Assembly (NCBI GenBank): GCA_001553355.1
Contig: KQ960844.1
Location: forward strand, 1-47,648
Direction of reading: 5' to 3'
DNA: 47,648 nt
Source: Veillonellaceae bacterium DNF00626
Lineage (GTDB): Bacteria; Bacillota; Negativicutes; Veillonellales; Dialisteraceae
Shown here: in pieces, positions 33,980-42,197 of the stretch
Numbering within the stretch: the first letter of the stretch is position 1
Layout: every line of letters begins with the position of its first letter
Program-made: the position numbers and the translations under genes
Notes under the pieces: generated by a model
Databases searched by the model: none
What the model was told of the DNA's origin: nothing
Seen by the model: only the letters and a program-made list of their open reading frames with translations

Positions 33980-34930
33980 TTACATCATACCTCGTTTCCA
34001 AAGGAAAAAGGCTGTCAGCAAAGTACACACGAAACCAAAAAGACTAACTACGGTAAAGCCTATTTCCATTCCCTGCCATGGTACGGGGACATTGACTCCC
34101 CACCAACTGAATATAAATGTCGGCACGGCGAGCAAAATGGTCACAGATGTTAAAAATTTCATAATTTGCGCCAATCGATTGGAAATGATATAGGAGAATG
34201 AATCCATCATAGACATCAATATGTTGGTATAGATTTCCACCATTTCTAATGCCTGCTTATTTTCTATGATTACATCTTCAAGCAAGTCTTCGTCTTCTTC
34301 ATACATTTTAAGTAACGGTTGCACCGGGCTATTTCTCAGTCGCAAAAGCCGTTCCATCACATTTTCATTGGAATGAAGTGCGAAATTAAAATACGTCAAA
34401 GATTTTTGCAATTCCAGTAAGCGGAAAAGTTCTTTATTCTGCAAAGATTTTCGCACTACCGTTTCAATACCATCGGTTTTCTTATAGATTTGTTGCAAAA
34501 AATATAAAAATGACGATGAAGCCGCTGATAATATCTGGAAAAGAAATCGTGTTTTCTTATATGTATGGAATGACGGATCATGACTCTTTTTAAATTTTTC
34601 AATCACCGTATTGGTTTCAAGGCAAAGGGTAAGTAAATATTGTTTCGTGATAAATATCCCCAAAGGCAAAGCGTCATAAGCATCTGTTTCCAATACTACC
34701 GGCGTATTGATTACGACAAAAATATAGTCATCTTCCAATTCCACGTGCGAACGTTCTTCTCGGTCAAGCGCCGTCTGCAATGTATCTACGGGAATACCTG
34801 TAATTTCCTCTAATGTCTGCAATTCTTTTTCATCGGGTGCAGCACAATTAATCCACGACCCTTTATCTAAGCGATATAAATCTGCCGGGCAAAGGTTATG
34901 ATTTTCATCGTGTTTATAAGCATAAATCAT
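33980..34930 (-). CDS. CorA-like divalent cation channel with a GVN motif
   Basis: 316 residues from ATG 34930, chosen for the AAAGGGGG site; a frame extending to 35017 has no better start. Layout as in CorA: cytoplasmic alpha/beta domain (about 1-140), long helices (140-260), two membrane helices at about 258-280 and 293-311. The loop between the helices, at the pore mouth, normally carries GMN; here it reads SWWGVNVP, a Val for Met change. CorA relatives with altered motifs may have different ion preference or direction; whether it carries magnesium is unknown. Confidence 0.88.
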   Translation of the reverse strand: MIYAYKHDENHNLCPADLYRLDKGSWINCAAPDEKELQTLEEITGIPVDTLQTALDREERSHVELEDDYIFVVINTPVVLETDAYDALPLGIFITKQYLLTLCLETNTVIEKFKKSHDPSFHTYKKTRFLFQILSAASSSFLYFLQQIYKKTDGIETVVRKSLQNKELFRLLELQKSLTYFNFALHSNENVMERLLRLRNSPVQPLLKMYEEDEDLLEDVIIENKQALEMVEIYTNILMSMMDSFSYIISNRLAQIMKFLTSVTILLAVPTFIFSWWGVNVPVPWQGMEIGFTVVSLFGFVCTLLTAFFLWKRGMM

Positions 34931-35111
34931 TTGAGCGCCCCCTTTTAAATAATCTCTATTCTTTAATATAGTAATTCCCTTGCTATCTGTCAATGTATTT
35001 CTTTTTCTCGTGGTCATGAAAATGAAAAATCCTTAAGACATATCATGTATAGTAGTTCCATTTCCACTCGCTACGTATTTTGATTTTGTATGCTAAATTT
35101 CCTTTACAATA

Positions 35112-35135
35112 AAAAAACGCATGTTTTTTCATGCG
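35112..35135 (-). terminator. Terminator after brnQ
   Basis: CGCATG/CATGCG stem (35118-35123 with 35130-35135) then seven T on the minus strand. Confidence 0.85.
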
Positions 35136-35156
35136 CTTTTTACATATCATTTTTTA

Positions 35157-36491
35157 TTATGCTTCTTCAGCTACTCTATTTTTCTCTTTTGTTGCAAGCA
35201 TCCATACCACACCAATAACAGCACCGACAATAGCAAAGGAAATCCAACCCATACTATATTTGGCTAAAGGAAGCAAAGAAAGTAAATTATCTACTTCTCC
35301 TAACTTTAATCCTGCGCCGTGAAGTCCGTCACATAATGCCGGAATTATCGTGCATGCGGTAGTCCATGCATAAACACATTGACGTCCGTGGAATAAATGA
35401 TCGGTAAAAGCCAGTATCATCAAAGAAACAGCTAACGGATACAGGAACAGTAATACCGGTACAGCATTGCTTATAATTGCGGTAAGTCCAAAGAGTGCTA
35501 CAAAATAGCAAAGTACACAGAAAATAGTAACAAATGTCTTTGGCGATATTTTCGGCAAAAGTAAATGGAAATATGCTGCACAAGATGCCGCCAAACCTAT
35601 ACTCGTAGTAAGACAAGCTAAGATAACGATAATTCCTAAAATGATTGCGCCGATATTACCAAAATAATAAAGTGATGTTTTTACCAATACAGGAGCCCCA
35701 TTTTGTTGAACGCCGATAGCTTCTACACTATTAGCCCCTACATAACAAAGTGTTCCGTAAATAATAGCCATGAATAAAGTGGATAATAAACCCGACTTCA
35801 GTGTACTACTTGCAATTTCCTTATACGTAGTAGCACCGTACATTCTTACTGCTTCAACAACGATAATACCAAAAACTAAACCTGCAAGACCGTCCATCGT
35901 ATTGTAACCATCGACTACGGCTTGTCCAAAAGCCTTTTCCCAAGTGTTATAAGCTGCTGCAGGTGCTTGCCATGTGCCCATAGGATGAGCAAAAGCACTA
36001 ATGATAAGCAGCGCTAAAAATAACAGCAATATAGGTGTCATGATTTTCCCTACTCGCTCAACCATTTTGGACGGTGTTACAGCAAACCACCAAGTCAATG
36101 CAAAGAATACGGCAGAAAAAATATAAAGTCCTGTACTTACCATATCTGCCGGAATCTGCTGTGCTATCGCAATTTCATAAGATACTGTGGCCGTACGTGG
36201 TGCTGCAAAGAATGGTCCGATGGTTAAATATAAAGCGGTACAAAAAAACAAACTATATGCCGGGTGAATACGTGCTGCCAATTCTCTTAAATTTACTCCG
36301 GCATAACAAATAGCCAAAACACCCAAAAGAGGAAGGCCCACGCCGGTAATCAAAAATCCAACAGTAGCCGGAATAGTATTCAAACCGGAATTCTGTCCTA
36401 AAAACACGGGGAAAATCAAGTTGCCTGCTCCAAAAAATAAAGCAAACAGCATGAGTCCAATGGCGATAAATCCATTTTTTGATTGGTTCAT
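35157..36491 (-). CDS. brnQ: Branched-chain amino acid:cation symporter BrnQ
   Basis: Imports leucine, isoleucine and valine with a sodium ion or proton. 444 residues from ATG 36491 behind AAAGGAGGG. About 12 hydrophobic segments; GLMLFALFFGAGNLIFP in the first is the LIVCS family hallmark, and GYNTMDGLAGLVFGIIV is another conserved block. Single-gene transcript with an unusually structured leader (36492-36615) and its own terminator. Confidence 0.95.
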   Translation of the reverse strand: MNQSKNGFIAIGLMLFALFFGAGNLIFPVFLGQNSGLNTIPATVGFLITGVGLPLLGVLAICYAGVNLRELAARIHPAYSLFFCTALYLTIGPFFAAPRTATVSYEIAIAQQIPADMVSTGLYIFSAVFFALTWWFAVTPSKMVERVGKIMTPILLLFLALLIISAFAHPMGTWQAPAAAYNTWEKAFGQAVVDGYNTMDGLAGLVFGIIVVEAVRMYGATTYKEIASSTLKSGLLSTLFMAIIYGTLCYVGANSVEAIGVQQNGAPVLVKTSLYYFGNIGAIILGIIVILACLTTSIGLAASCAAYFHLLLPKISPKTFVTIFCVLCYFVALFGLTAIISNAVPVLLFLYPLAVSLMILAFTDHLFHGRQCVYAWTTACTIIPALCDGLHGAGLKLGEVDNLLSLLPLAKYSMGWISFAIVGAVIGVVWMLATKEKNRVAEEA

Positions 36492-36615
36492 AAAAAGCCC
36501 TCCTTTTTCTACTTTACACAAACAATTCCTTTTAGCAGGTGCGGCGATCGCATTTTCGCACTTGCCTAAAGAAAACCTATATCATCGGTTTTTCTTAACC
36601 ATTTTGATATATGAC
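36492..36615 (-). promoter_or_regulatory. Structured 5' leader of brnQ
   Basis: About 120 transcribed bases with two tandem hairpins: AAGAAAAACC with GGTTTTCTT (about 36598-36573), then TTTAGGCAAGTGCG with CGCACCTGCTAAA (about 36572-36532), the second carrying a self-complementary GCGATCGC at its loop. Neither ends in a T-run. The T-box signature is absent. I cannot match it to a known riboswitch class. Confidence 0.5.
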
Positions 36616-36619
36616 AAAC

Positions 36620-36648
36620 ATTATACCACTCGAAAGAAAAAATGTTAA
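36620..36648 (-). promoter_or_regulatory. Promoter of brnQ
   Basis: TTAACA (36643-36648), 17 bases, TATAAT (36620-36625) on the minus strand, with TGG directly before the -10 (extended -10). Confidence 0.75.
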
Positions 36649-36710
36649 TATGATATTCAAAAAAAATTTTGTTATCAAACACCAAAAACATACTTTATTT
36701 TTTCCGCATA

Positions 36711-36743
36711 AAAACAAGGAACCTTTTACAGTTCCTTGTTTTT
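36711..36743 (-). terminator. Terminator after the cyclase-family gene
   Basis: Twelve-base stem AAAACAAGGAAC/GTTCCTTGTTTT, 11 bases past the stop at 36754. Confidence 0.85.
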
Positions 36744-36753
36744 ATTTTTATTC

Positions 36754-37521
36754 TTATTTTTTCTTTGGTGTAATGGCAATCACACGTGCCGGAAGACCGG
36801 TTGCTTTTTCAATGCGCGGCCATGTAACGATAACAATGGCCCCTGCTTCTGCCACTTTGTCCAAATTCTGCATAACCTCTACTTGCATTTTTCCTTGACG
36901 CAGAACATAACGTTCACATGCCAAATCACCGGCTTTGATGGTTTCTTTCGATGCATCTGTATCTAACGCTTCGTGTCCGTTGGCATTGGCTTTTCTTGTT
37001 TCATAAATATATTTCAATGCATCCAGTGACCAACCGGGAAAATGTTCTCCCCCGTCTTTGTCTACACCGGACATAGTTTCATTATCCGGCCATGCTTTGG
37101 ATATATCTGTACGCAATGCCACAAAAGCACCGTCAGGGATATTGCCATACTTCTTTTCCCATTCTTTCACGTCTTCAGCAGTAGCCGCATATTCTCTATC
37201 TTTCTTGACTTTTTCTGTAATATCAATGACTACCAAAGGATAAAACATAGATTCTGTGCCAAAAGTTTCGGATAACGGCATACCTTTGACAAAATGTCCG
37301 GGGAAATCTACATGCGTGCCAAATTGTCCCGGGAATTTATATGTTTCAATAAGGCATTCCAACATCGGATTGCCCCAATCGAAAGCCGTTTTATTTAATT
37401 CCACAACGCCATCAGGCATCCCCGACCAAATAGGCGTATCGTTATTCAATGAATGCGATAACTCTACAAATTCATACTCTTTTTTCAACTCACTTAAAAT
37501 GTTCCACAATGCAAATGACAT
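36754..37521 (-). CDS. Cyclase family protein (kynurenine formamidase-like, PF04199)
   Basis: Metal-dependent hydrolase of 255 residues, start 37521 behind GAGAGGTG. The family's metal motif HxGTHxDxPxH is recognisable as QFGTHVDFPGHF at about 79-90, with SHSLNNDTPIW earlier and GDLACERYVLRQGKMQVEVM late. Members include kynurenine formamidase, isatin hydrolase and many uncharacterised enzymes; here the substrate is unknown and no tryptophan-degradation genes are nearby. Confidence 0.88.
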   Translation of the reverse strand: MSFALWNILSELKKEYEFVELSHSLNNDTPIWSGMPDGVVELNKTAFDWGNPMLECLIETYKFPGQFGTHVDFPGHFVKGMPLSETFGTESMFYPLVVIDITEKVKKDREYAATAEDVKEWEKKYGNIPDGAFVALRTDISKAWPDNETMSGVDKDGGEHFPGWSLDALKYIYETRKANANGHEALDTDASKETIKAGDLACERYVLRQGKMQVEVMQNLDKVAEAGAIVIVTWPRIEKATGLPARVIAITPKKK

Positions 37522-37594
37522 TTCCATCACCTCTCTGATAATTTCTCATTATATTTTATCGTTTATATGAAAGGTGCCAACGAATGTCATTTCT

Positions 37595-38140
37595 TTATTC
37601 TTTAATCAATAGCACTTCTTTCAAAGGTTTACGCTCACTCGCGGCAGGTACCAATTTCGGATAGCCTAAGGCTATGATACATGAAATATCGTAATTCTCC
37701 GGAAGATGTAATATCATTCGGATTTTTTCTTCATCATAACGTCCCATAATTAGTGTACCCACGCCCATCGTTCGCGCTGCCAGGCAAAAATGATCCGCCG
37801 CCATTCCGGCATCGAAAGATTGCCAATGAGTTCCTTTCGTGGTAGATGGTGTGCCATCTTTTTCATAGCCTGATAAGCCCTTTATGGTACAAATAATCAT
37901 TAACGCCGGAGCGGCATGAATATTTTCTGTATTCCACGGATAAGGTTTTGTACACTCATCGGCTATTTGATTTTTCAACTCCTTTTCCAACACCGCCACG
38001 TATCGTATAGGTTGTGTATTTTCCCAACACGATACCATTTGGGCTATTTCCACCATGTTTTCTATATCTTGCTTAGATACGTTTTCTTCCCTGTATTCAC
38101 GAATACTCCGTCGTGTAATTAAACATTCAATGGCGTCCAT
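37595..38140 (-). CDS. Nitroreductase family protein (third of three)
   Basis: 181 residues. RRSIREYREENVSKQDIENM, then WENTQPIRYVAVLEKE, ARTMGVGTLIMGRYDEEKIR and IALGYPKL are nitroreductase features. It is shorter and more distant from the two neighbours at 32531 and 33304 than those are from each other. ATG behind GGGAGGACTT. FMN cofactor is expected from the family; substrate unknown. Confidence 0.9.
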   Translation of the reverse strand: MDAIECLITRRSIREYREENVSKQDIENMVEIAQMVSCWENTQPIRYVAVLEKELKNQIADECTKPYPWNTENIHAAPALMIICTIKGLSGYEKDGTPSTTKGTHWQSFDAGMAADHFCLAARTMGVGTLIMGRYDEEKIRMILHLPENYDISCIIALGYPKLVPAASERKPLKEVLLIKE

Positions 38141-38236
38141 AAGTCCTCCCGTATAAACGATTAATAAATGTATTATACAAAATCACAACAAGCTTGTCAT
38201 TATTTTTATGTAAAAAATTAAACATTTGTTTATTCA

Positions 38237-38572
38237 TCATATGCCGGATGATATATCCCACAAAGGAATAATATGTATCACCGGCTCTTCGTAAGGATGC
38301 ATCGCGCAAATAGCATCATAAGTAGCTTGTAATTTCTCCTTTGTGACCACTACCTCCGCTTTGATTTCTTTTTCTTCGGTGATTTCATTTTCTTTCCCTT
38401 TATAAGGATGCGCGCCAGTCAATGTGCGCCATGTGCCGGTCACCACACTGTATGAAAGACAGCTGTCATAATCCCCGATATGCCCTGCATCTACTTGTTG
38501 CAATGTCTTCTGCAATGCCTTTAAGTGACTTTCAGGAATAAATATTTCTAACTTAAATCGCTTTATATCCAT
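38237..38572 (-). CDS. Stand-alone NIF3-type PII-like domain protein (YqfO-like)
   Basis: 111 residues matching the PII/CutA-like domain that is inserted in some NIF3 proteins and also occurs alone: KLEIFIPESHLKALQ, AGHIGDYDSCLSYS, GAHPYKGK, and HPYEEPVIHIIPL near the end. A metal or small-molecule binding role is suggested for such domains, but none is established. GAGGTGAAT precedes the ATG. It lies after agcS and before the third nitroreductase. Confidence 0.82.
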   Translation of the reverse strand: MDIKRFKLEIFIPESHLKALQKTLQQVDAGHIGDYDSCLSYSVVTGTWRTLTGAHPYKGKENEITEEKEIKAEVVVTKEKLQATYDAICAMHPYEEPVIHIIPLWDISSGI

Positions 38573-38603
38573 ACATTCACCTCATTTTCTTATTGTCCCA
38601 CAG

Positions 38604-38638
38604 GAAAAGAAAAACCGCAAGGCGTTCCTCACGGTTTT
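38604..38638 (-). terminator. Terminator after agcS
   Basis: AAAACCG/CGGTTTT stem (38611-38617 with 38632-38638), plus inner AGG/CCT, followed by TTTTTCTTTT on the minus strand. Confidence 0.8.
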
Positions 38639-38654
38639 ATCATTTATGGAAATA

Positions 38655-40100
38655 TTAAGATTTATTGTATTTCTTTTCATCATAGTTATTTTCATCATCC
38701 CACCAGTATACGCCTTGTTCTTTCGGCAATACTTTTCTGTGGAACATCGGCACTTTGATTCCGTCTTTGATTTGTTTTTCATAATCAAGCAATGCTGCAC
38801 GCGCTTGAGGGAAAAGTATCAAAATAGCGGTAACGTTGGTGAGTACCATGAATGCCATGAATAAGTCCGCTAAATTCCATACCAAGGGCAAATCTGCCAT
38901 AGCGCCCCAAAATACCATGACACCGATAAGGCAACGGAACAAATTGAGCGGCCATTTCTTATGTGTCAAATGTCCGATATTAATTTCTCCGTAATAGTAA
39001 TTGCCGATAAGCGAACTGAAGGCAAAGATAAAGATTAATACAGATACTAAATGCGGTGCATAAGGCCCGAAATATTGTGCCAAATCCCACTGAATAAGCT
39101 CAATACCGGTTAATCCTGACGCATGATAGTCTTCGGAAAGAAGAACAATAAAGGCAGAAGATGAGCAGATAAATAAGGTATCTACATATACACCAAAAGA
39201 TTGGATAAGGCCTTGTACGACCGGATGACTGGCATCCGCTGATGCCGCTGCATTCGGTACAGATCCTTCACCGGCTTCATTGGAGAAAAGTCCTCGTTTA
39301 AAGCCTGTCAGAATAGCTGCCCCCATACCACCGCCAAAAACGGCATTGATATCAAAAGCATCTCTAAAAATAACAGTAAATACTCGTGGAAGTTCAGTAA
39401 CATTCATCACCATAATCGAAATTGCTGTAATAAGGTAAATACCTGCCATTAATGGCACCATCCACTCCGTCACACGAGCAATACGACCGATGCCGCCCCA
39501 AATAATGACTAAGGCTAAGACTGTTACCACACCGCCTACTACCATACGATCCACGCCAAATGCTGTATTCAACGCTAATGCAATAGTATTAGACTGCACA
39601 GAGTTATAAATCATACCATACGTCACAGAAATCAAGATGGCAAAAACAGCGGCCCAAATACCGTGGCCCAATCCATTTTTCAAATAATACGCAGGACCTC
39701 CGCGGAATCCGGCTTCCCCATTTTCTCGGGGCACTTTATAAATTTGTGCCAAGGTACTTTCTACAAATCCGGTGGCAGAGCCGATAATGGCGATAAACCA
39801 CATCCAAAAAATCGCTCCGGGTCCCCCTGCGACTATAGCAATGGCGATGCCGGCGATATTTCCTACCCCTACACGGGATGCGGTACTCACACAAAAAGCC
39901 TGAAAAGGAGATACTTCATTTCCTTCTGTTTTCGTTCCTGCCGTGCCTACTACTAATTTGAACATATCCACAATGTAGCGAATTTGTACCGCTCCGGTGC
40001 GGAAAGTGAAATAAAACCCCGCACCTACCAAAAGTGCAATGATCACCGTAGACCAAAGAACGCCATTAATGTCTGAAACAATGCTGTTAAGTGTTTCCAT
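38655..40100 (-). CDS. Alanine/glycine:cation symporter (AgcS family)
   Basis: 481 residues, about 11 hydrophobic segments, with the family blocks FQAFCVSTASRVGVGNIAGIA and GGPGAIFWMWFIAIIGSATGF, and FSNEAGEGSVPNAAA, all typical of sodium-coupled alanine or glycine importers. AGAAAGGATATTT precedes the ATG. Inner membrane; substrate choice between alanine and glycine cannot be made. Confidence 0.95.
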   Translation of the reverse strand: METLNSIVSDINGVLWSTVIIALLVGAGFYFTFRTGAVQIRYIVDMFKLVVGTAGTKTEGNEVSPFQAFCVSTASRVGVGNIAGIAIAIVAGGPGAIFWMWFIAIIGSATGFVESTLAQIYKVPRENGEAGFRGGPAYYLKNGLGHGIWAAVFAILISVTYGMIYNSVQSNTIALALNTAFGVDRMVVGGVVTVLALVIIWGGIGRIARVTEWMVPLMAGIYLITAISIMVMNVTELPRVFTVIFRDAFDINAVFGGGMGAAILTGFKRGLFSNEAGEGSVPNAAASADASHPVVQGLIQSFGVYVDTLFICSSSAFIVLLSEDYHASGLTGIELIQWDLAQYFGPYAPHLVSVLIFIFAFSSLIGNYYYGEINIGHLTHKKWPLNLFRCLIGVMVFWGAMADLPLVWNLADLFMAFMVLTNVTAILILFPQARAALLDYEKQIKDGIKVPMFHRKVLPKEQGVYWWDDENNYDEKKYNKS

Positions 40101-40194
40101 AAATATCCTTTCTTATAAACCATCTCTTGTTAACATAAAATATATAACGTCATTATACACTTATTTTTCCCATCCGTACAGTTAAAATCGTACA

Positions 40195-41688
40195 TTAGTT
40201 GCTAAAGTCAATGCCATATATTTCCTTAAAGATACTCCCTACTGTACACGAAAGCTCATGAACTTTTTTCACTTCCTTCCCTTCTCTATAGGAAATATCA
40301 ACCACTTTCGTGATTCCTTTTACATCACTTCTATTTGGCGGAATGATCAAAATATATCCGTCTTTCAATTCATTGAGTTTCTCTTTCGCGTAAAACGGCA
40401 TGACATTTTTGGCATCCCATGATAAGGTACCGGGGCGAGAATTTTCTATTTCCTTCATGCTCGAAAGTGACTCAATGGGATAACCGCTGTAAAAAGCCGT
40501 TGATATACGATATTTCCTTTCGTAAATCACTTTCTTGTCTCCTATATTCATTTGCGCTATATAATTTCCCACGCCTTTTCCGGATGTCATATATGTCACC
40601 GGTGGCACGACGGCAAATGTAAGCACCAAATAAACGGCGGCTGTGATTCCTCCGACTTTCATGACAAAATAGGTTTTTTCTCTAAAAAGCTTGGCTAAGA
40701 GTAGGGAAATAGCAAATAGCGACGGAAATGTGTAAGTGGTATATTTCGTCGCCATCAGTGTAAAGGCGATGATAACGGTGACTGCCCAAATCAAAAGGTA
40801 TTCCGTCAGTTCATCCATATGTTTCAATGTGAGCGCTTTCCGTTTTTTCCAAAAGAGAGGCAAGGCTATGAAACTCCACGGACAAAAACCCACTAAGTAA
40901 ATCATTATATAATACCACCATTGCCCGGCGTTACCATGCTCCGACACGGTGGCGCGAAGGAAGTTATGCACACCGAAAAAGTTCAGCAGAAAATCACTTC
41001 CATGCACTAAATACATATATCCGTACCACGGCAATGCAAGAAGGAGAAATATAGCAAATCCGCTCAGCATATGCACATGGGCTATTTCTTTATAATCTTT
41101 TTTCCGAAGGATAAGAAAGATGAATATCGCAAGGCCGGGTAGTAAAAGTCCGATAGGCCCTTTCGTGAGTACGGCTAAGGCAGACGCTGCATAGCAAAGG
41201 AAATAGTAATGACGGTTTTTCCGATAGCCTAAGTAGAATGATCCGATGGTCACAGACATAAAGAGAAAGAGGGATAAGTCCGTGATAATAGATTTCGATA
41301 AAAACCAAAATTCAAAAGATGTACCCAAAAGAATGACAGCCACCGTAGCTATTTTTCGATCATAGACTTTTGATGCAAACCAATAGAGATAACAGAGCGA
41401 CGCTACGGCAAAAACTCCACCGGGCAGTCGAGACGACCATTCAGAGATACCAAAAAGGGAAAATGATAAAAGCAATTCCCAATAGTAGAAAATCGGCTTA
41501 TCATACCAATAATTTCCAAAAATCACCGGCGAGAAAAAATCTCCTGATGTGAGCATTTCTTTCGCCGTTAATACGTAATTTGATTCTGTCGTATCTGTGA
41601 CAGCTGCTAAATTATTTCCTATGAGAAATAGAATTCCAAAAGAAATAATAATGGCTATATAGGGATGTTTTTTTAAAAACGTTTGCAT
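40195..41688 (-). CDS. Glycosyltransferase family 39 protein (ArnT-like)
   Basis: 497 residues with about 10-12 membrane helices followed by a soluble C-terminal part from about 390. The catalytic-type first loop reads TDTTESNYVLTAKEM, and YDKPIFYYWELLLSF and EWSSRLPGG are typical of the ArnT/PMT branch, which transfers sugars from undecaprenyl phosphate at the outer face of the inner membrane, often to lipid A. In a diderm Firmicute this fits lipopolysaccharide modification, but the acceptor is inference. CGAGGT precedes the ATG. Confidence 0.88.
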   Translation of the reverse strand: MQTFLKKHPYIAIIISFGILFLIGNNLAAVTDTTESNYVLTAKEMLTSGDFFSPVIFGNYWYDKPIFYYWELLLSFSLFGISEWSSRLPGGVFAVASLCYLYWFASKVYDRKIATVAVILLGTSFEFWFLSKSIITDLSLFLFMSVTIGSFYLGYRKNRHYYFLCYAASALAVLTKGPIGLLLPGLAIFIFLILRKKDYKEIAHVHMLSGFAIFLLLALPWYGYMYLVHGSDFLLNFFGVHNFLRATVSEHGNAGQWWYYIMIYLVGFCPWSFIALPLFWKKRKALTLKHMDELTEYLLIWAVTVIIAFTLMATKYTTYTFPSLFAISLLLAKLFREKTYFVMKVGGITAAVYLVLTFAVVPPVTYMTSGKGVGNYIAQMNIGDKKVIYERKYRISTAFYSGYPIESLSSMKEIENSRPGTLSWDAKNVMPFYAKEKLNELKDGYILIIPPNRSDVKGITKVVDISYREGKEVKKVHELSCTVGSIFKEIYGIDFSN

Positions 41689-41811
41689 ATTTACCTCGTT
41701 CTACCAAAAGAGGGACAATGAACAGTGTATTTCCTCTTTCAAGTTGTATATAATAAAAACAAAAATATACTTTATTGTACCATAATCATATTATTTTAAT
41801 GAGGAGGATTT

Positions 41812-42144
41812 ATGAAAAAAATTTTTCTTATCACTCTTGCTTTGGTTTCGGTAATGGCTATCGTCTTTTCCGTTCATGCGGCCAATCCCATCAGTCGTGA
41901 CGGGTATTTCAATGGCGTGCGTCTTGCCGGAAAGATTCGTATCGTTGACTATAATGGCGATTTTCGCATCCGTATTACCAATTCTTTTCCGGATTTAGAT
42001 GTAAAACTAGTGGACATGTTCCCGGATAAAGTGGGTGAATGGCAAATCGTTGATTATGGCGAAGATTTCACCGTAGAAATTGTCGATTATAATGAGGATT
42101 TTTCTGTCAGATTTGTTTCTTCTTTCCCGGGTGTCTCCAATTAA
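41812..42144 (+). CDS. Small secreted beta-repeat protein, candidate 7(1)-knot (Septknot-like)
   Basis: 110 residues, one of two plus-strand genes. Signal peptide about 1-23 (KKIFLITLALVSVMAIVFS, cleavage near HAA). The mature part is a run of about six 11-residue units of alternating hydrophobic residues followed by D-(Y/M/S)-x-x-D/F, for example IVDYNGDF, NSFPDLD, VDMFPD, IVDYGEDF, IVDYNEDF and SSFPGV, with a short insertion (KVGEW) after the third. This layout matches my memory of the bacterial family with a 7(1) septoil knot. Function unknown. GAGGAGG precedes the ATG; own terminator at 42205. A plain beta-solenoid is the alternative. Confidence 0.7.
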   Translation: MKKIFLITLALVSVMAIVFSVHAANPISRDGYFNGVRLAGKIRIVDYNGDFRIRITNSFPDLDVKLVDMFPDKVGEWQIVDYGEDFTVEIVDYNEDFSVRFVSSFPGVSN

Positions 42145-42197
42145 ACTTTCAAAAATTACATCACATATCCGAACTTAGAGGATGTATATTTCCTTTT

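Noticed and set aside
36492-36615. T-box leader for brnQ
   Set aside because: The conserved T-box antiterminator sequence and a terminator are both absent.
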